Shown here in pieces: positions 50,133-61,766 of a stretch of DNA of 64,000 bases (its first letter is position 1; each line of letters begins with the position of its first letter). The stretch comes from Terebella lapidaria (taxonomy: Eukaryota > Annelida > Polychaeta > Terebellida > Terebellidae), in NCBI GenBank assembly GCA_949152475.1, contig OX424564.1:30936165-31000164 (forward strand). The letters run 5' to 3'. The notes below the pieces were generated by a model. That model did not search any database. It saw nothing but the letters and a program-made list of their open reading frames with translations, and had not been told where the DNA came from. The translations under genes were made by a program, and so were the position numbers.

Positions 50133-51026
50133 AGAAAATGCAGCTAACTGCGGGAGACGACATTAGAGCTCGAGCACATCATCAGCACCACGACAGCTGA
50201 ATGTATCTTACATAATGTTACCCCCCCCCCCCCCCGCAAAAAAAGAAAAGAAAATTGAACCATATCATGCCCCACATGATTCCAATTCATTCCCTATATT
50301 ATGATGAAACATATAGGCGTACTTCAGTCATATTCTTAATAAGTAAACATTTATTTTGAACTCAATGAAACAGATACGCCTGATAAAATGATATTGAACC
50401 TCAATAAACTATCCTTAAATAGTGTATACTATGAGGAGTATCTGCATCTGATATCATGATATAGGTAAAACACATGCATACTGAGCAAATTAAAAGAACA
50501 GTTTAAAATAAAAAGGTTTCGCAACCCAGCATGGAATAATTCTCATGTGATAAAATATGTCAAATTACGGTAAATGTAATCGTGGTATCGCAGACGAATC
50601 GTTGTGTTTACTTCATAACGCCAAAGAAGGCCACACGCAAGGTTACATTTACATGCATGCACAAAATGCTGCACAGAAAATTGTGCGTTCCAAAGTACGT
50701 GTCATTGCGGTAAAATTCGCTTTGCATTCTGGGAACGTGAATTTCCATCGGCTCCGCCATTTTGACGTTTTTCAGACGAGCTGACCATTTTGCGTAATTT
50801 TCTCAAACCTAACACATCGATTTATGCATTATATATCTGTGGAATATTCAAAGCTTGCCATCAAATCGAGAGATTTTATGTCAAGGACGAAGAAAATCTT
50901 CATTTAAAGTATGTGTACAAAGGTTTACATGCCAAAACGGACGTCGATAGGTTGGCATGAAACCTCCATGAAAAAGTCAGCACATAGACATGTAGAGAGT
51001 TGGGGGCTTCGCCCCCAACGCTCTAA
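50133..51026 (+). mobile_element. Unit-5-specific insertion with Helitron-like 3' hairpin
   Basis: The array sequence is interrupted after CTCAATAAGAA (about 50132) and resumes at CAATAAACTAC (about 51030). The insert ends with GTTGGGGGC-TTC-GCCCCCAAC (50999-51019, 9-bp perfect stem), followed 3 bases later by CTAA (51023-51026) and then T. Hairpin plus CTRR before a T is the hallmark of a Helitron 3' end. No TC-type 5' end could be placed, and there are no Rep or helicase sequences, so at most this is a non-autonomous member. A C17-type run lies at 50221-50235. Confidence 0.4.
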
Positions 51027-51109
51027 TGTCAATAAACTACATTCTTTTATTTCTGTAAATAAAAAATAACTGTGCAAACACATAATTGTGTGACATCACA
51101 TGTATATTT

Positions 51110-51117
51110 TGACGTCA
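51110..51117. promoter_or_regulatory. CRE palindrome (unit 5)
   Basis: TGACGTCA. Its partner 19 bp upstream has decayed to TGACATCA (51091). Confidence 0.35.
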
Positions 51118-52554
51118 CAGGTGTATCATGAGACACATCATGACACTTCTCTTTCATTTAATTAATTCTAGGTTCAAGGAGGAGATTCAAACAAAGAATC
51201 GTTTCATTTTATCATGAAAAATTAATTTTCTGTAATTTGTGGCAAGTAATCGAGATGCAGCAGACGTATTTTTCACGATTTAAAACATACAACGACTTAC
51301 ATTTGCCTTTTTCTCTGGTGGTTATTTCTTCATGTTACTATATATCATCGTGTACAACAGTAAAACTTGCCCTGGGCATACAAAGGTTAAATTTGAAATC
51401 AACAGGAGTCTCTTCATTCGATTTTCATGAACATGCAAACACAAATATCTCTGTTTTCTCTGATCTTAATGTAACATGACATCTCCACCTGTCAAACAGC
51501 AATTTCCTTTCTAATAATCTATCCGATTGTAAAATCTAGCCCCATCATACAATATACGGGCACAAGATGATTTTGTGTAATAATACATTTCAGGTAATAT
51601 ATTATGTAACATAATATCCATGACTCATGATACACATGGCCACTCTCAGTATCGGTTTTTAATGAAAAGTGAAATGTTATTTTATGAAATATCTGCGATC
51701 AATACATGTATCATGATGTATTGTCCGAAATGGTTCATCATCAGCTGGTAAATATTAAAAAAGATCTGTAATAAGTGAATGATCATAGTGAATGATCTAT
51801 CTTATGACCATTTGCCTTCCAGTCAAGCATTACTCAAGGATATCAAGTTCACTTTGGTAAAAAAAGACCAATATTTTCCACATTATGTTACTAAAGAATG
51901 TTCCAGATATCATTCTGGCGTCATGATAAATTAAATCTCACATCACATTTTTTTGTTCCCTTTGACAAGCCTGTTGCACAAGTGTCTTCCACAACTGGGT
52001 TTTGGAATAGTCCAGCAATAGTGGGGATTGTGGGTAATTCACCGTTGCTCGGATTAATTTCACAGGGTGATTTCACTTGATATGATACGGTCAAATTTTT
52101 TTTTTAAGCTGCACCACAATCGACAGACAAATGATACATCCCAATTTGATAATCAAGATGACGACAGTTGATCGTTTCCTGGTGACATCCAAGTACTGGT
52201 ATGTGATCATCCTAACACCTCAAAGAAAGGTGTCCAACGAACTTGGTTAGCAATTGGGTGATCAGAGGTTAAAAGCTTCGAAATTGAAATTTGCTGAGTT
52301 CCTATTAGATGAGGCAGCCATGAGAGGCAGATAGCCGTGTTCCACTATATGTATGATGGAATCAGTACACATGTTTGTATGCCCAAATAACTGAAATATA
52401 ATAACCTTTATCGATGCAAAAAAGACAATGAGGATAAATAATATGTCTGAATGAAGAACCACATAGGTTCATGAACTTTGATTCCAGGGAAATCGGATGA
52501 CTGTTATTATTAGGTAAACAACAATTTGCGAAACTACATACGGTTTGGTGCAAA

Positions 52555-55500
52555 AACAGTCCTTCAGAATTGTATCAATTTATACCCCAGTTTATGTCCA
52601 TGGCAGCGACGGAAATCTCCCAAAGGACAAAGGGCAATATATCTTGAATACAGAGACTGGAAATGACCTCTCATTATTTTGGGCATGGGGAGTGCTTATC
52701 TATAGAGGATTATGATGGATAGCGAAGAATTATGATGCATATTGAGCCTACTTGAAACAAATAACTGTGATGATACTAGGACAGTTCCTCTATAGAGATA
52801 TCATCAAGGAGTTTGAGCTTGGAACATATCATGTGAGCATGTTCGTCACTTTCACAGGTGGAAAGAGGCGACTTCACATTGATTTCACCAGGTATGCAGT
52901 AAGTACACATGGATATTACACGCCATCTGCTCTTGATGGCACCATATTGGCTTGGTGTGTTAAAGTTTTCCATCCTGTGTTTTCTGCTGACATCGTCAGT
53001 ATTTCATTGGAAATAAGAGATAGAATCATGCCGGGATTAATGCCGGGATTGATGCTTACATTGAACATATTCTCAAACAAGAATTTCTTTAGTAACAGGG
53101 AACTTCCTAATATCAAGGTAATATACCACATTTTGACTGACGTGACAGTCCTGTTATATTTATGGGATAAAGATTATTGCATACAATGAAACATTCATAA
53201 CGGTTTTATAGTATGCACACATAAAAGAGGGGCACAAGTGATTAGTATCTATGGCAGCAAATGGACCATAGTATATGTCTGAACACTGGGAATGCATCCG
53301 CTATTAATCATGTGTTATATGGACAGTTGTCTCGTAAGAAGATAGCATACAATGGCCTGAACAAGAGGAAAAGACCCTAAAAATCTGGATTCGCCTTGCA
53401 TTTTGAATGGTTGAACCTGGACTGGTGTTACCTTTTACTGCAGAACATCATACAATATAAAGTAATATATACTATTTCTCACGTATACTGTTATTTTGTT
53501 GATATTATAAGCAGATAATTATGCAGTTAAATTTCACAGCTAAATAAAGTGTCATTACTGAATTTAAAGTAAATGTTTACATAGGCAATGTACATAATAC
53601 AACGACAGACACTCGTTCTGACAAATAGCACATGAGGTCGATCTTGATGAGAAATTATAGAAAATTTTGTCAACGTACAATTGCGTGATACATTTGGATA
53701 TGCAACATATACCACCTAGAATTTTCCACCCACAGGAGACGCATATATTGATGACACTTCTCTTTTACTCAATTGATTCCAGGTTATTAGGCTATTACAT
53801 TGTACCTTAAGGAAGAGATTCAGACAAAACATCGTTTCATCTAGCCATGAAAGATTAATTTTCTGCCATTTGTGGTAAGTAGACGGGATGCAGCAGATGG
53901 ATTTTTCATGATTTAAAACACAACAATTTACATTTGCCTTTTTCAAGACATTTTCTGGGGACTACATCCTATTATTACCATATATCATCGGGTACAACAG
54001 TATAACTTGCCCCGGGCATAATACGGATTAATTTCAAATCAATAGGAGTCTCTTCATGACTAGCTTGGTGCCTAGATTAGACATATTTTCAAACAACAAT
54101 TTCTCTAATGACAGGGAACTTTTTCTCAATATCAAGCTAATATTCCCACATTTTGACTGGCATGGTAGTGCACTTTATATTGAAGGGTTACATGTTATTG
54201 CATACCATAAAGCATTCATAATAGATTTATAGTGTAGACACACAAAAGAGGGACACAAGTGATTAGTACTTATAGCCGCAAAGGGACCACTATGTCTGAA
54301 CACTGGGAATGCATCCGCTATTAACATGATTAATCTGTTATATAAACAGTTGTCTCGTAAAAAAGACAAAAACAAGAGAAAGAGATCCGAACAATCTGGA
54401 CATGCCTTGCATATTGAATGGTCGATCCATGAGTGGTGGAACCAATACCCAAGCACAAGGTATTCTCAAAGTCCAGTGTATGTTACCCTTTGCTGCAGAG
54501 CATAAAACAATATGAATTATATTTATTGCTCTTATGTTGCTATCTTGTTGATACTATAATTATACAGTTAATTTCGTGGCTAAAAGTTCCATAACTAAAT
54601 TGAAAATAAACATTTACATAAACGATACACATAGTACAACGAAAAACACACTCTTTCTGACAAATACCACATGACTTCCATTTTAATAAAATTATTATGC
54701 AAAATTGTGTCAATGTAAAATTGCGTGACACAATTGGATTTGCAACATACACCAGTTAGAATTATCCAGTTACGTAAAAGAGAAAGTACGAGTAACTCTC
54801 CATTTGTAGATGTGATCCATACAGATCTGCGAATGTATAGTTTACGAGTATTTTCTCTAACCTACAATACACCACGCAGACCGTCGATTCAATAAGATTA
54901 ATTTACTCTTTTATTCTTCTAAACAAAAAAATAACTGTGAAAAGACACAATTGTGTGACGTCACATGTGTATTTTGACGTCACAGGTGTATCATGAGACA
55001 CATGATGACACTTCTTTTTCATTTTGATTCTAGGTTCAAGAAAGAGATTAAAACAAACAATCGTTTCGTTTTGTCATGAAAAATACATTTTCTGTAATTT
55101 GTGGCAAGTAGTCGAGGTGCAGCAGATGGATTTTTCACGATTTAATACATACAACGATTTACATTCGCCTTTTTAAAGACTTTTTCTGGTGGTTATTTTG
55201 TCATATTACTATATATCATCTTGTACAACAGTATAACTTGCCATGGGCAATTTGAAATCAACAGGAGTCTCCTCATCTGAATCTCATGAACATCCAAACA
55301 AATATCTCTGTTTACATACATATTTTCTTATCTTAATGTAACATGACATCTCCACCTTTCAAACAGCAATTTCCGACCTAAAAATATATCCGATTGTAAA
55401 ATCTAGCCCCATCATACAATATATGGGCACAACATGATTTTGTGTAATAATACATTTCAGGTAATGTATTATGTAACATAATATCCATGACTCATAATAC

Positions 55501-58080
55501 ACATGGCCACTCTCAGTATCGGTTTTTAATGAAAAGTGAAATGTTATTTTATGAAATACCTGCGATCAATACATATATCATGATATATTGTCAGAAAAGG
55601 TTTATCATCAGCTGGTAACTAATAAAAAAATATCTGTAGTAAGTGAATGATCATAGTGAATGAACTATCTTATCTTATGACCATTTGCCTTCCACTCAAG
55701 CATTACTCAAGGATATCAAGTTCACTTTGGTATAAAAAGACCAATATTTTCCAAATTATGTTACTAAAGAATGTTCCAGATATCATTGTTCATGATGAAA
55801 TAAATCTCACATCACAAATTTGTTCTTCCCTTTGACAAGCCTGTCGTACAAGTGTCTTCCCCAACTGGATTTTATCAAGTCCAGCAATAGTGGGGATTGT
55901 GGGTAATTCACCGTTGCTCGGATTAATTTGACAGGGAGCTTTTCATTCGATAGGATACGGTCAAAGATTTTGGCTTTCTTCAAAGCTGGCCTTGCATCGA
56001 CAGGCAAATAATACATCAAAAATCAGTAACCAAGATGACGACAGGTGATCATTTCCTGGTGACATCCAAATACTGGTATGTGCTCATACTGACACCCCAG
56101 AAAAAAAACGGTTTCCAATTAACTTGGTTCAAGCTGGGTGATCAGACGTGAACAAATCATAGAAATTGAAACATACTGAATTCCCGTTAGATCAGAGGCA
56201 GCCATGAGAGGCAGATAGACGTGTTCCACTATATGCATGATGGAGTATACATCTCTGTATAACTGAAAGATAATACACCTTTGTGAGTGCAAAAAAAAGA
56301 TAACATTGTACACTAGGATAAATGATATTTTTTAATGAAGAATCACATAGTTTAATGAACAATAATTACAGGGAAATCTGATAACTGTTAGTAATTAGTA
56401 CAATTTGCTACAAATACAATTTGCATAACCTCCTCTGTTATGATGAGAAAACACTATCAATGTTCTATTCTCTCCCAAAGACTGGCTTTTTTGTCAACTA
56501 GCCTGATGACCTGGAATCAATTACTTAAAAATGAAACTATCATCCAATTTATGTGTCCACTGAAATTGGATCGTGTCAAGTGAATTGCACAACTGCGCAA
56601 CCGGACATTGACATAGTTTTGTTTGAAGACAGTTTTGTGTCCTGTTTCAAGATCGCGGCCATTTTTTTCGGAATGTAGTATTTTTTCTTGTGATAGATAA
56701 TTCATATAATTTTAATTATCAAGATTATTTCTACCCCGCTCATCATATTTTACTGTCTGAAAGCTCCATCCAAAGAGATGCTATGACCAGTGTAATTAAT
56801 TTACTCCTAATTTTACAAGGGAACTTATATTGATCAAACTAACTATGCCTTGATGGTGTCAGCTCTATGACTCATAGTTGGGAATATATATTTAATATTC
56901 AGATTGAGTTCACTTGTATGATTTAAATGAAGACTATCAAGTATTGTGAAGTGCGAATAAATAGCCAGACATTTTCATTGATGGTCTCGATATTTTATCA
57001 AAACCAGTGAGTACAGAAAGACAAGCAACAGCAAAAGTCAGTGAGTGGAATTGTTTCATTATTCCATTTCTCATTCCCATGGGGAAAAAATGATTCAACC
57101 TCAAAATGTTGTTCACATCTACATGGCCATTATTTTATTGAGTTACTGTATCCGAATCCAGTAAAATAAAACAGAGGTTTTTTTAACTGGCGGTAGCTAC
57201 ATGTATATGGATTTCAATAAAATGAGGTAAGTTGGCATTCTAGATTTCCGTTCAGCCATTTCAAATGTTACGTTGTCAGCTTATAACAATCTAATAAGAT
57301 GAGCCAAAACTTGATACCAGTCCGTGTTTTTCCACATTCGTATTTCCTTTATTTAACCCAATGATATTTTTGCATACCAATGTCAATATTATACGATATA
57401 TGAGTCAGTTCGGAAAATATACAAATTAAAAGTCAATGACGCAGCCCCCATTAGGACAAGTGTTTAAAAAAAGGCAAATATTTCTTGTCATCGAATCGCC
57501 AAAGAAGAAAACAAATGCGCAAGAGCCTGCACGCTGAAAATCACCCTTCCAGCTGCAATATTCGAATATATCTACATGACTGATACATGCCTGTGTCTCA
57601 AGTGTCGATATCATATTTCCGACACACAACATTAAGATCTTTCATTGATTGTCTGACAAGACATTTTCTCCTTGGTTTGTCTGTAACCTCACTGACTACA
57701 ATTTGTGTTCACCACTTTCCCCCTGGTCGCATATATTGACTGGGAGCAATGACACAGATAAAGGGGAGGCGAATAGCTGATGCATGATGACCGCACTTTC
57801 AAGCCTCGCTACCACTCCAAAGCAGGAATAGAAATGATTGATTTGTTCCTTCGTGACATCAGTCCATATTTTGGATATGTATATAGTTAGTTGTACTGAC
57901 ATCATATGAAAAGTGTCACCACTTGGAAAACGGTCTTCTGGCAATAATTAGGTATCCCATTTTTGTTTCATCTGAATCATAATCTATTGTTTAAGTCTTG
58001 GGGTTTAGCTCTTTTATTAGTTTGCATTAAAAAAATGCAAACAATGACAGTGAATTTGAATACCATGTACATGTAGTTGT
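52555..58080. repeat. Tandem array unit 6
   Basis: Begins at the CCTTCAGAATTG landmark (52561) and keeps unit order to about 58060, ending with the segment that in the first unit lies at 30.2-31.06 kb. The block corresponding to 37.0-38.6 kb of unit 3 is missing (jump near 56750). CRE pair at 54957-54982. No intact gene; the open stretch at 52752-53189 (+) is discussed under rejected observations. Confidence 0.75.
54957..54982. promoter_or_regulatory. Paired CRE palindromes (TGACGTCA x2), unit 6
   Basis: TGACGTCA at 54957-54964 and 54975-54982, spacing 18 bp. Confidence 0.4.
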
Positions 58081-58308
58081 ATTTTATACATATCAGAACA
58101 TGGAATATGCGGTTTAAAAAAGATTTGGATTGTACACTTTTTAAAAATAATTTCTGTACTCAGGAATAGGAAAATATATGTGGAGATATCATCTATTGTA
58201 TCGTTTTAGATTACGCTAAGAAATTTCTATACAAGTCATCAGATGGTGCGTTTTGATTCTGCAGGAGGAATCTAAAAGCGATGGATGATCCTAATGCTTA
58301 TTTTGTAC

Positions 58309-58447
58309 TTATTCTATTACCAACCAGAAGAGTTTGTTTTTGCGGACCGAACTGAGGAAGGCGCCATCTCTAGGAAGAAGGCCATCATCGTTGTTGCAAA
58401 CGAACAGGGCTGTCTCCGTTCCAGGGTTGTGTCAGAACAAGTTGAAT
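58309..58447 (-). pseudogene. Possible exon remnant, minus strand (HNPGT frame)
   Basis: The minus strand reads HNPGTETALFVCNNDDGLLP, then RDGAFLSSVRKNKLFWLVIE, and stops at 58309-58311. The first ten codons align with 31755-31784 in the first array unit; four of five differing codons are synonymous, the pattern expected of coding DNA. A CAG acceptor-like site lies at about 58463. A second minus frame over the same bases is also open, so chance is possible. Family not recognised. It lies at the outer end of array unit 6, in the same orientation as the minus-strand traces at the other end of the units. Confidence 0.35.
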
Positions 58448-58480
58448 ATATCTCAACGTTCTGAGGATCAGTAAGACAAG

Positions 58481-58717
58481 ATGGCCAGCAGTGAACTACC
58501 AGATATTCCTTGTATTCCTAGCGTTGCAATTTCTACTGCTAATAATGAATATAAATGTCAATTTTGTTTACTGATGCCATACTGTTATATATTAATAATG
58601 TTTACCATAAATTCGCGTTTTATACTGAAACGATCGTATGAAATTAAGTTTTTGTCATCTTATACCGACACTACGAAATGCGATAATCCTATGTGTCCCG
58701 ATTGCTTCTTATCTTAG
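58481..58717 (+). CDS. Small open frame with good start context, unknown
   Basis: ATG in a favourable context (ACAAGATGG) opens 78 codons starting MASSELPDIPCIPSVAIS and ending with CDNPMCPDCFLS (three Cys in a short stretch). The first 23 codons could be a small first exon. The later part is hydrophobic and basic. No family recognised and no support from a repeated copy, so this may be chance. Confidence 0.2.
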   Translation: MASSELPDIPCIPSVAISTANNEYKCQFCLLMPYCYILIMFTINSRFILKRSYEIKFLSSYTDTTKCDNPMCPDCFLS

Positions 58718-58810
58718 ACAATCAGATTTCACTATACATAAGTGCTGTAATAATTTCGAACTTGAATATCTCGTGAATGCGAGTTTGTTCTTTCAAGTGA
58801 AGTAATTATA

Positions 58811-58932
58811 GGTAATCGACTGATTAATGCTTTTTGGCACGAGTTCTTGTGGAGCCGAAGAACGCACGAGCTTGCGAGTGCGTTCTGGCGAGACAAGAAC
58901 GAGTGCCAAAAAGCATTAATCAGTCAATCACC
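58811..58932. repeat. Large nested hairpin
   Basis: A 23-bp perfect stem (58818-58840 with 58903-58925) is extended outward imperfectly to about 58811/58932. Inside it are an 8-bp stem (58843-58850 with 58893-58900) and a 9-bp stem (58859-58867 with 58878-58886) around a 10-base loop. The interior is GC-richer than the flanks. It could be a foldback element, or a structured RNA if transcribed. No known RNA family was recognised. Confidence 0.7.
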
Positions 58933-59018
58933 TTATTATTATATACCTACAAAGAATACTTTGTGCTATCGTGAATGAATAGAAAATTAGAAAGTATGTG
59001 CATTTGATCCTGTCTGTT

Positions 59019-59249
59019 TCAGTACTTTTGTGTCACAAACAACAGTAGATCTACGTCCGACGTAGAGTCACGGAGCTGTTGTTGTTGTGACGAACGGCGG
59101 AGTAATACATCAAGACGTTTTCCATAGTTACAAGACAACGCGTGTCTCGTGCGCGTGTCTGAAGTGTCCCACATATTGACCTCAAATGAATCACAGTCGG
59201 GAAACTGTTTCGTACTGATTTGCGCGTCAGATGTGTTCCGAAATTTCAT
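59019..59249 (-). other. Open frame of uncertain status downstream of recombinase gene
   Basis: The minus-strand frame reads MKFRNTSDAQISTKQFPDCD at its start, with SSQQQQLRDSTSDVD later. It lies just 3' of the recombinase gene's poly-A signal and has somewhat higher GC than its surroundings. No family recognised. It may be a separate gene's exon or chance. Confidence 0.15.
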
Positions 59250-59328
59250 AATACTTTAAAACAGAAATACGAGTATTCCACAGTATGAGAACATTATCAC
59301 TGCCTACATGTGCAATTATATTTAAGCT

Positions 59329-59334
59329 TTATTG
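59329..59334 (-). terminator. Poly-A signal of recombinase gene
   Basis: AATAAA on the minus strand (TTTATT on plus), about 185 bp beyond the stop codon at 59517-59519, which is a normal 3'UTR length. Confidence 0.45.
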
Positions 59335-59516
59335 CCAAAAAGCAGTGATTTAATCATGACAATCACGAAAGTCAATTACACACAATAAACGAACCAGGCG
59401 AAACAGTGGTAACGTAGCGAAACGGCAAATGCCGAGAGAAATGGACAAGTCAACTGACGGAATACAATGAATTCAGTCTGAAAAGTTCGATCAGAAGGAT
59501 TACTTGAATGCAAATT

Positions 59517-59931
59517 TCACTGTGATTGAGATGAGTCGGATTCGATAACCGCGACACGTCGTCGTTTTGGTACAGTCGGAGCTGCCGTGTGAACCACGTT
59601 GATGCTGCAGTTGTTCAAAGTTGCCCCTTCAAAGCTGTAAAACGGGAGACGGTCGCCGTCACGGGAAGGAACGACACGTGTTGAAGACGGAGCTGTCAAA
59701 CCACTCTCACGAGGCACGCGGTAAGGACTTTCCTCGGAGGCGACGACTGGCCGCGCAGCCGACGTGGGGATGGACAGCTCGTTCATGGACTGAGACGTCG
59801 AAGACCGTGCAACAGATGTCAGGTAAGGTTGGTTCTCCAGTGTGTCGACCCGTGGTGTATCAGCTGCGGCTGTGGCGGGCACGCCCGGCGCAGGGATTGA
59901 CGCGGACGAGGATTTAGCCACGAGCACTGAT
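59517..59931 (-). CDS. Crypton-like tyrosine recombinase gene, last exon
   Basis: The terminal exon runs from a splice acceptor (TTTTCAG, AG at 59933-59932) to TGA at 59517. Its phase matches the donor at 63720: the upstream exon leaves AG, this exon supplies A, and the frame continues SVLVAKSSSASIPAPG. About 138 residues are encoded. They form a low-complexity Ser/Thr/Ala/Pro-rich tail, then FEGATLNNCSINVV, a short hydrophobic motif like those seen at the C-terminus of Crypton-type/KIAA1958-like proteins as I recall them, then a nuclear-localisation-like PKRRRV and an acidic ESDSSQSQ end. The product would act in the nucleus on DNA. Whether this is a mobile Crypton or a domesticated host gene cannot be told. 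The splice match and frame continuity make the assignment good. Confidence 0.65.
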
Positions 59932-60787
59932 CTGAAAATTAATTGTGTAATTCTACGTGTAGATTTATATGCTTCGCAATCCCTATAAAATTACAAACAA
60001 TCTATGTACATGATGTATGTCACATCTACTGTAGATCTATAAAAATTAGCCCAAGGGCTAAGACAGGTTACCGGACAAAATATGTTTTATATTCCTGTGA
60101 CCTTAAAAAATAAGGTCACTGGTCAAAATGCAAAGTCATGAGAATATCCAGCAAACATGTATATGTAAGTATCAATCTATTACAACCAATAGTCAGATTT
60201 TGATGATGCCAAAAACAAACGTAAAATAGAACATTTTGGAATAGAAACAAAGCCCGACCAAATAGTTTATCCAAAGACACACTGGCGTCATCAGGGGCAG
60301 ACAGTGTGTTAAATGTAGTTGTTTCTACTGTACACCTGATGGAATTAGTATACAACTGCCCAACAACCTATGAAAATAATTTAGAAATCTGAAACAAGCC
60401 CCATGGAATAGATATATGACAAATACATAAGTACCTAATCACAAGCCAGAAGGCTACTGAGTTGATGGTATCCTCGGGGACAGATTCAACGTCCGCCAGC
60501 AGTGACACTGACTCAGTGATATGAAAGTAAGTATCAATTTATTACCACCAATAGTCAGATTTTGATGATGCCAAAAACAAACGTAAAATAGAACATTTTG
60601 GAATCCCGATATGTCCATTGTTTGCTAAGCTGTAAATTCAATAACAAGTAAAACAAAATAGCAATTTTGTTCCATGACCTTGAAAATAAGGTCGAAGGTC
60701 GAATCAATGGTCATCAAAATATTTGGCATGTACACATCATTCCCCATAGGTGCACAACTGATTCCTAAGCTGTAAAGTCAATAATAA

Positions 60788-60912
60788 ATAGGGCCTGCAC
60801 GATTAACGGGTTAACCGCCGACGGCTAGCATTTTTTTAATAACCGCGAATAACCGGCTGTTAAATCTCCAAACGATTAACCGGTTAACCGTCAAACACCG
60901 GTTAACTGTCTT
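60788..60912. repeat. Palindrome-rich block (GGTTAACC type)
   Basis: Contains GGGCCTGCACGATTAACGGG and several copies of ACGATTAACCGGTTAACCG-like self-complementary sequence. The opening GGGCCTGCACGATTA resembles ends of hAT-type MITEs as I recall them, but no second end or target duplication was found. Confidence 0.35.
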
Positions 60913-61484
60913 TTATAACCTTGATCAGTGATCACCAAACCGTCTGCTCATGCTCCTGAGGCATGCTTTTGAGGGCATTTAAACTCGTTAACTTTGTCGC
61001 CATGGGGCCATAAAGCAATCTGTGGTTTGCTGCGGTCGCGTGGATGCGTGCCACCTGTTAAAGGGATTGTGTGTGCATCTTTCACAGATACACAGGCTCG
61101 CGGCCTTCTCTCATATTAATACCGAAATCAACGAAGTTAAATAGGGGAAATACAAGTTTTCTTAAATGAAACATAAAGACACCTACACACACATAGACAT
61201 ATAGCAATCAAAACCATTCGGGGGACGTATTAAGAAGTGAACCCCAAACACTTCGCCTCAGGCTTAACTTCGAATGGTAAGGATTGTATATGTGAAAGAA
61301 TGTGCAATGTCAGGTATAACGCAATCAGAACTGGAAAGAGAACATATATTCAGTAATATGCAAAATATGTACAGTTAATACATCAATAAGAAAAAAAGTT
61401 ACTGAACAGATTTTGAGAAAACGACCGTCAAAGTCCAAAATTGGCCATTTTTCGACGAAAACGGCCGCTCTGACCTTGAAACCG

Positions 61485-61766
61485 AGGTCAGAGGTCAAAT
61501 TCAAGGTCACGAGAATATTCAGCATAAATCATTTCCTATATGTTCACAATTGATTCCTAAGCTGTAAAGTCGATAATAAGCGAGATATTAGCCATTTTTG
61601 TCATGTGACCTTGAAAATAAGGTCAAAGGTCAAATTCAAGGTCACGAGAATATTCAGCATATATCATTTCCTATATGTTCACAATTGATTCCTAAGCTGT
61701 AAAGTCGATAATAAGCGAGATATTAGCAATTTTGTGCTCTGACCTTGAACCCGAGGTCAAAGGTCA
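61485..61766 (+). promoter_or_regulatory. Tandem AGGTCA half-sites (DR1 and TCAAGGTCA)
   Basis: AGGTCA-A-AGGTCA occurs at 61620-61632 and 61754-61766, AGGTCA-G-AGGTCA at 61485-61497 (and again at 62115-62127). Each is followed by TCAAGGTCA (for example 61636-61644). DR1 is the known site of RXR/HNF4-type receptors, and TCAAGGTCA of ERR/FTZ-F1-type receptors. Binding here is inference. Confidence 0.45.

Larger units (their letters stand above)
46636..52555. repeat. Tandem array unit 5 (truncated, with insertions)
   Basis: Starts with the CCCGCAGG landmark at 46646 and follows unit order to about 52550. There GGTGCAAAAAC jumps to the CCTTCAGAATTG landmark that begins unit 6, so roughly the last third of the unit is missing. 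Two insertions are private to this unit: an LTR-like block (47980-48781) and a segment of about 900 bp ending in a GC hairpin (50133-51026). The minus strand at 46662-46868 carries the LGNTHVVNDVQQG frame. Confidence 0.75.
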
